Shown here: in pieces, positions 61,640 through 64,000 of the stretch
Numbering within the stretch: position 1 is the first letter of the stretch
Layout of the letters: each line of letters opens with the position of its first letter
Source: Halobiforma lacisalsi AJ5
Lineage (GTDB): Archaea > Halobacteriota > Halobacteria > Halobacteriales > Natrialbaceae
Direction of reading: 5' to 3'
NCBI RefSeq assembly: GCF_000226975.2
Contig: NZ_CP019285.1
Coordinates: 620,001-684,000, forward strand
Length of the DNA stretch: 64,000 bases
The notes under the pieces: generated by a model
Database searches by the model: none
What the model was told of the DNA's origin: nothing
What the model saw: only the letters and a program-made list of their open reading frames with translations
Translations under genes and position numbers: made by a program

Positions 61640-62299
61640 ATGAAGCGGGTGCGCCTCACGCTCGACGCCGGGGGACGGGAGGCGGAGATCCATCCGATGT
61701 ACGATCTCCTCGTAAACGCCCCGTACGTCGAACGGGCGACGGCGATGCACTGGAACTACTCGGGGGACGAACTCGGGATCATGCACTACGTCGAGGGCGA
61801 CGCGACCGAGTTCCGGTCGGACGTCGAACGCGTTCCGGAGGTCATCGACTACGACCTCACGGTCGGCGGCGGGGACGACTTCTACGTCTACATCCGGGAC
61901 ACGACGAACGAACCGGTTCGCGAACTGCTCGACCTGCTCGAGCGGAGCCCGGTCGTCGCGATCCCCCCGGTCGAGTATCGGGCCGACGGGACCGTGTCGT
62001 ACTCCGTTTTCGGCCCTTCCGCGGAGATAACGGGTATCATCGACCGGATCCCCGACTCGATCGAGGTGGTCGTCGAGGAGATCGGCGGCCTCGCGGGCGT
62101 ACCGGGGGAACTCGACTCCACGCTGAGCGACCGGCAACGCGAGGCGATCGAGGCGGCGTTCGAACTCGGCTACTACGAGATACCGCGCGAAGCGGATCAC
62201 GAGGACGTGGCTCGAGCGCTCGACTGTGCGCCCAGTACGGCCGCCGAACACCTCCAGAAAGCCGAGTCGAAGCTCCTCCGGTCCGTGTTACGGTCCTGA
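61640..62299 (+). CDS. HTH-10 (bacterio-opsin activator-type) transcriptional regulator
   Basis: A 219-residue protein. The N-terminal sensor-like part (about 1-150) begins MKRVRLTLDAGGREAEIHPM with 'NAPYVERATAMHWNYSGDELGIMHYVEG'. The C-terminal HTH-10 DNA-binding domain (about 155-219) has 'LSDRQREAIEAAFELGYYEIPREADHEDVARALDCAPSTAAEHLQKAESKLL' (read by position). Such proteins regulate genes in haloarchaea, often for membrane or metabolic systems. The target is unknown. It is divergent from the interrupted dehydratase gene, with 89 bp between the starts. Confidence 0.88.
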   Translation: MKRVRLTLDAGGREAEIHPMYDLLVNAPYVERATAMHWNYSGDELGIMHYVEGDATEFRSDVERVPEVIDYDLTVGGGDDFYVYIRDTTNEPVRELLDLLERSPVVAIPPVEYRADGTVSYSVFGPSAEITGIIDRIPDSIEVVVEEIGGLAGVPGELDSTLSDRQREAIEAAFELGYYEIPREADHEDVARALDCAPSTAAEHLQKAESKLLRSVLRS

Positions 62300-62379
62300 C
62301 TGCGAGACGGTGGGGGTACCGGGACACCCTCGACCGCGGCGTTCCGGCAAGCGTCGGTAGACGCTCGAAGGGGTCGACC

Positions 62380-63327
62380 TTACGCCTCGGGCAGTTCGAT
62401 CTCCTCGCCGTCGGCGTAGACGGTCGGGCCCCGGAGAATGCCGTCGAGGTGAATCGGCGCTTCGGTCTCGCCGCCGATACTCGCGTTGTCGCCGATAGCG
62501 ATGTGAACCGTCCCCGCCGCCTTCTCGTCGAGCAGGACCGACCCGACGAGGTCAGTGACGCCGACGTTCGTCCCGATCCCGAGTTCGGCGAGGTTGTACG
62601 CCGCGTCACCGACCTCCTCGGAGGCCGCCTCGACCTGCGAGCGGATCTCGTCGTCCGAGATCTCCGTGACGAGGCCGTCATCGACCTCGAACTCGAGTCG
62701 ATGGCCGTCCTCGAGCAGCCCGTGTGGGCGCATCGTCCCGTCGACGACGTAGGTGCCGTCGGCCGATTCGGGGCTGATGAACACCTCCCCAGCGGGGAGG
62801 TTCGAGAACGAGCCCGATTCGCTCACGTCGCCGGTGTCGTCGTACCACTCGCGATCGCCGACCGCGAAGGTGATATCGGTGCCGAGGTCGGTCGTCACGC
62901 GGATCTCGTCGGCGTCGGCGACGCGCTCGAGGGTGCGTTCACACTCCGCGGCGATGCGATCGTAGTCGGCGTCGAGGCCCGTGACGAACACCTCCTCGGT
63001 GATCCCGGGCAGCGTCGAGCCGCGGGCCCCCTCGGCGGTCGCGTCGGACCGGGCACGGGTGTGGCTCAGGCTCTTCGTGGTCGGCGCGAGGAAGGCGTCG
63101 GCCCCGCTGAGCGCGGCAGCGACGGGTGCCGGCGGTTCGGCCCCGTGTTGCTCGCCCGGCGGATAGCGGACGATCGTCGCGTCGTCGGTAATCTCGCGTG
63201 CGACCTCGTAGAGCGCCTCGCCGATCGGCTCTCGCTCGTCGTCGGTGACGACGACACAGGATTCCTCGGCCTCGAGTTCGAGGCACTGATGAACGGCAGT
63301 CTCCGCGGCAGTTCGGAGTTCGGACAT
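62380..63327 (-). CDS. Aminopeptidase of family M29, second copy
   Basis: A 315-residue M29-like protein. The C-terminal metal-binding part reads 'NLPAGEVFISPESADGTYVVDGTMRPHGLL', 'NLAELGIGTNVGVTDLVGSVLLDEKAAGTVHIAIGDN' and 'PIHLDGILRGPTV', with the ELGIG-N, GTVH-A and H-D segments also seen in the longer copy at 9969. The N-terminal half is shorter. Binding of two metals and an aminopeptidase activity are expected from the family. The start at 63327 precedes MSELRTAAETAV. It lies 82 bp past the phosphoglycerate kinase stop codon on the same strand. Confidence 0.82.
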   Translation of the reverse strand: MSELRTAAETAVHQCLELEAEESCVVVTDDEREPIGEALYEVAREITDDATIVRYPPGEQHGAEPPAPVAAALSGADAFLAPTTKSLSHTRARSDATAEGARGSTLPGITEEVFVTGLDADYDRIAAECERTLERVADADEIRVTTDLGTDITFAVGDREWYDDTGDVSESGSFSNLPAGEVFISPESADGTYVVDGTMRPHGLLEDGHRLEFEVDDGLVTEISDDEIRSQVEAASEEVGDAAYNLAELGIGTNVGVTDLVGSVLLDEKAAGTVHIAIGDNASIGGETEAPIHLDGILRGPTVYADGEEIELPEA

Positions 63328-63409
63328 GTTCCTACGTCCGGCCGTAGCGCCGATAGGTCTTGCCTTCTCCCGTCCGGCCGACCCTCGGTCGGCGGCGGTC
63401 GCGAGCCCG

Positions 63410-64000
63410 TTAGGAGTCGGCGGCGGCCTCGAGGACCTCGACCCCGACCAGCCCCTGGCCCGTGAGCGCACGGACGTAGGCCCCGCCGGCGACCGAGACG
63501 TGGGAGAAGTCCTCCTCCTCGAGGTCGTACATCGGGATCGCTCGCGAGGTGTCGCCGCCGCCGATCACCGAGAAGCAGTCGGTGTCGGCGATCGCAGAGA
63601 GGACCTCGACGGTCCCGTCGGCGAACCGCTCGTCCTCGAAGACGCCGAGCGCGCCCTTGACGAAGACGGCCTCCGACTCGGCGACGAGGTCGGCGTACTC
63701 GTCTGCGGTCTCGCTCCCGACGTCCAGGTACGGCGTCTCCTTCTCGATCTCCTGGACGGCGTGCTCGGCGCGCTCGCCGTCCGCATCGTAGGCGAGGTCG
63801 CTCGCGAGGTGGAGCCGATCGCCGTACTCCTCGAGGACGCGCTCGATCGTCTCCTGGTGGTCGTCCCACTGGTGGTCGAAGAACTCGGTGCCCTCGACGT
63901 CGTAGCCGACGTCGTAGCCGTCCGCACGCAGGAAGAGTTCCCCGACGATCCCGCCCAGACAGAACCGGTCGACGGTGTCGTCGACCTCCTCGATGACCGG
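63410..64000 (-). CDS. pgk: Phosphoglycerate kinase, C-terminal part (runs off the window)
   Basis: The 196 visible residues end in ...VEVLEAAADS. They include 'DRFCLGGIVGELFLRADGYDVGYDVEGTEFF', 'DLVAESEAVFVKGALGVFEDERFADGTVEVL' and the nucleotide-binding glycine-rich 'CFSVIGGGDTSRAIPMYDLEEED', typical of the C-terminal domain of PGK. The stop is TAA at 63410-63412. The start lies beyond base 64000. The enzyme makes ATP and 3-phosphoglycerate in glycolysis, or the reverse in gluconeogenesis. Confidence 0.92.
   Translation of the reverse strand, partial: PVIEEVDDTVDRFCLGGIVGELFLRADGYDVGYDVEGTEFFDHQWDDHQETIERVLEEYGDRLHLASDLAYDADGERAEHAVQEIEKETPYLDVGSETADEYADLVAESEAVFVKGALGVFEDERFADGTVEVLSAIADTDCFSVIGGGDTSRAIPMYDLEEEDFSHVSVAGGAYVRALTGQGLVGVEVLEAAADS

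Noticed and set aside
61627-63465. A 612-codon plus-strand frame across the HTH-10 and M29 genes
   Set aside because: It covers two real genes in other frames and has no domain; shadow of high GC.

Overview
The window reads as chromosomal DNA of an extremely halophilic archaeon (class Halobacteria, probably near Natrinema/Haloterrigena/Natronorubrum). This rests on high GC, strongly acidic proteins, haloarchaeal-only families (DUF5789, DUF5790, HalOD1, HVO_0476 zinc finger, HTH-10 regulators, cytochrome ba3 genes, NAD-dependent glucose-6-phosphate dehydrogenase Azf) and TATA boxes about 24 nt before many start codons, as expected for leaderless haloarchaeal genes. No rRNA or CRISPR array is present. 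Seven intact tRNA genes (Phe, Val, Met with intron, Thr, Gly, two Asp) were found. Genes are named from protein motifs read by eye, with no database search.

Layout. 0-12.4 kb: housekeeping and metabolism (tRNA-Phe, tRNA-Val, DUF192 protein, ABC exporter, creatininase-family enzyme, MptD, Azf, M29 peptidase, preQ0-type transporter, PadR regulator). 12.5-15.7 kb: two paralogous membrane proteins with putative RCK_C-like domains and an anchored protein, transcribed leftward. 15.7-27.3 kb: a rightward type IV pilus-like locus of nine genes (HerA-like ATPase, coiled-coil protein, PilB-type ATPase, TadC/PilC-type membrane protein and four pilin-like or anchored proteins). 27.3-34.5 kb: PQQ-propeller lipoprotein, HPP-USP fusion, flavin-binding protein, two MinD-like ATPases, small zinc ribbon, HalOD1 protein. 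35-42 kb: ba3 oxidase operon cbaD-B-A-C, a divergent small membrane protein, a copper-type P-ATPase and a CDGSH protein. 42-50.3 kb: pentapeptide-repeat channel-like protein, MTH865 protein, two GNATs, enoyl-CoA hydratase, NAD synthase. 50.4-56.7 kb: tRNA-Gly, two tRNA-Asp, a chemotaxis transducer and an HTH-10 response regulator. 57-64 kb: two PCMT-like proteins, a zinc-finger protein, an IS630-type insertion that splits a dehydratase gene, an HTH-10 regulator, a second M29 peptidase and the C-terminal half of phosphoglycerate kinase.

What stands out. Several tRNA genes (Phe, Val, Gly, Asp) are accompanied by partial copies of their own ends within about 150 bp, together with perfect short hairpins. 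The same kind of double hairpin sits in frame inside the ABC exporter ATPase domain. A single palindromic TATA box (GTTTAAAC) lies exactly midway between two divergent starts at the head of the pilus locus. A 776-bp gene-free stretch at 45.3-46.05 kb carries a series of perfect inverted repeats, which could be an undescribed structured RNA. The largest pilus-locus gene has an AT-rich central segment unlike its flanks.
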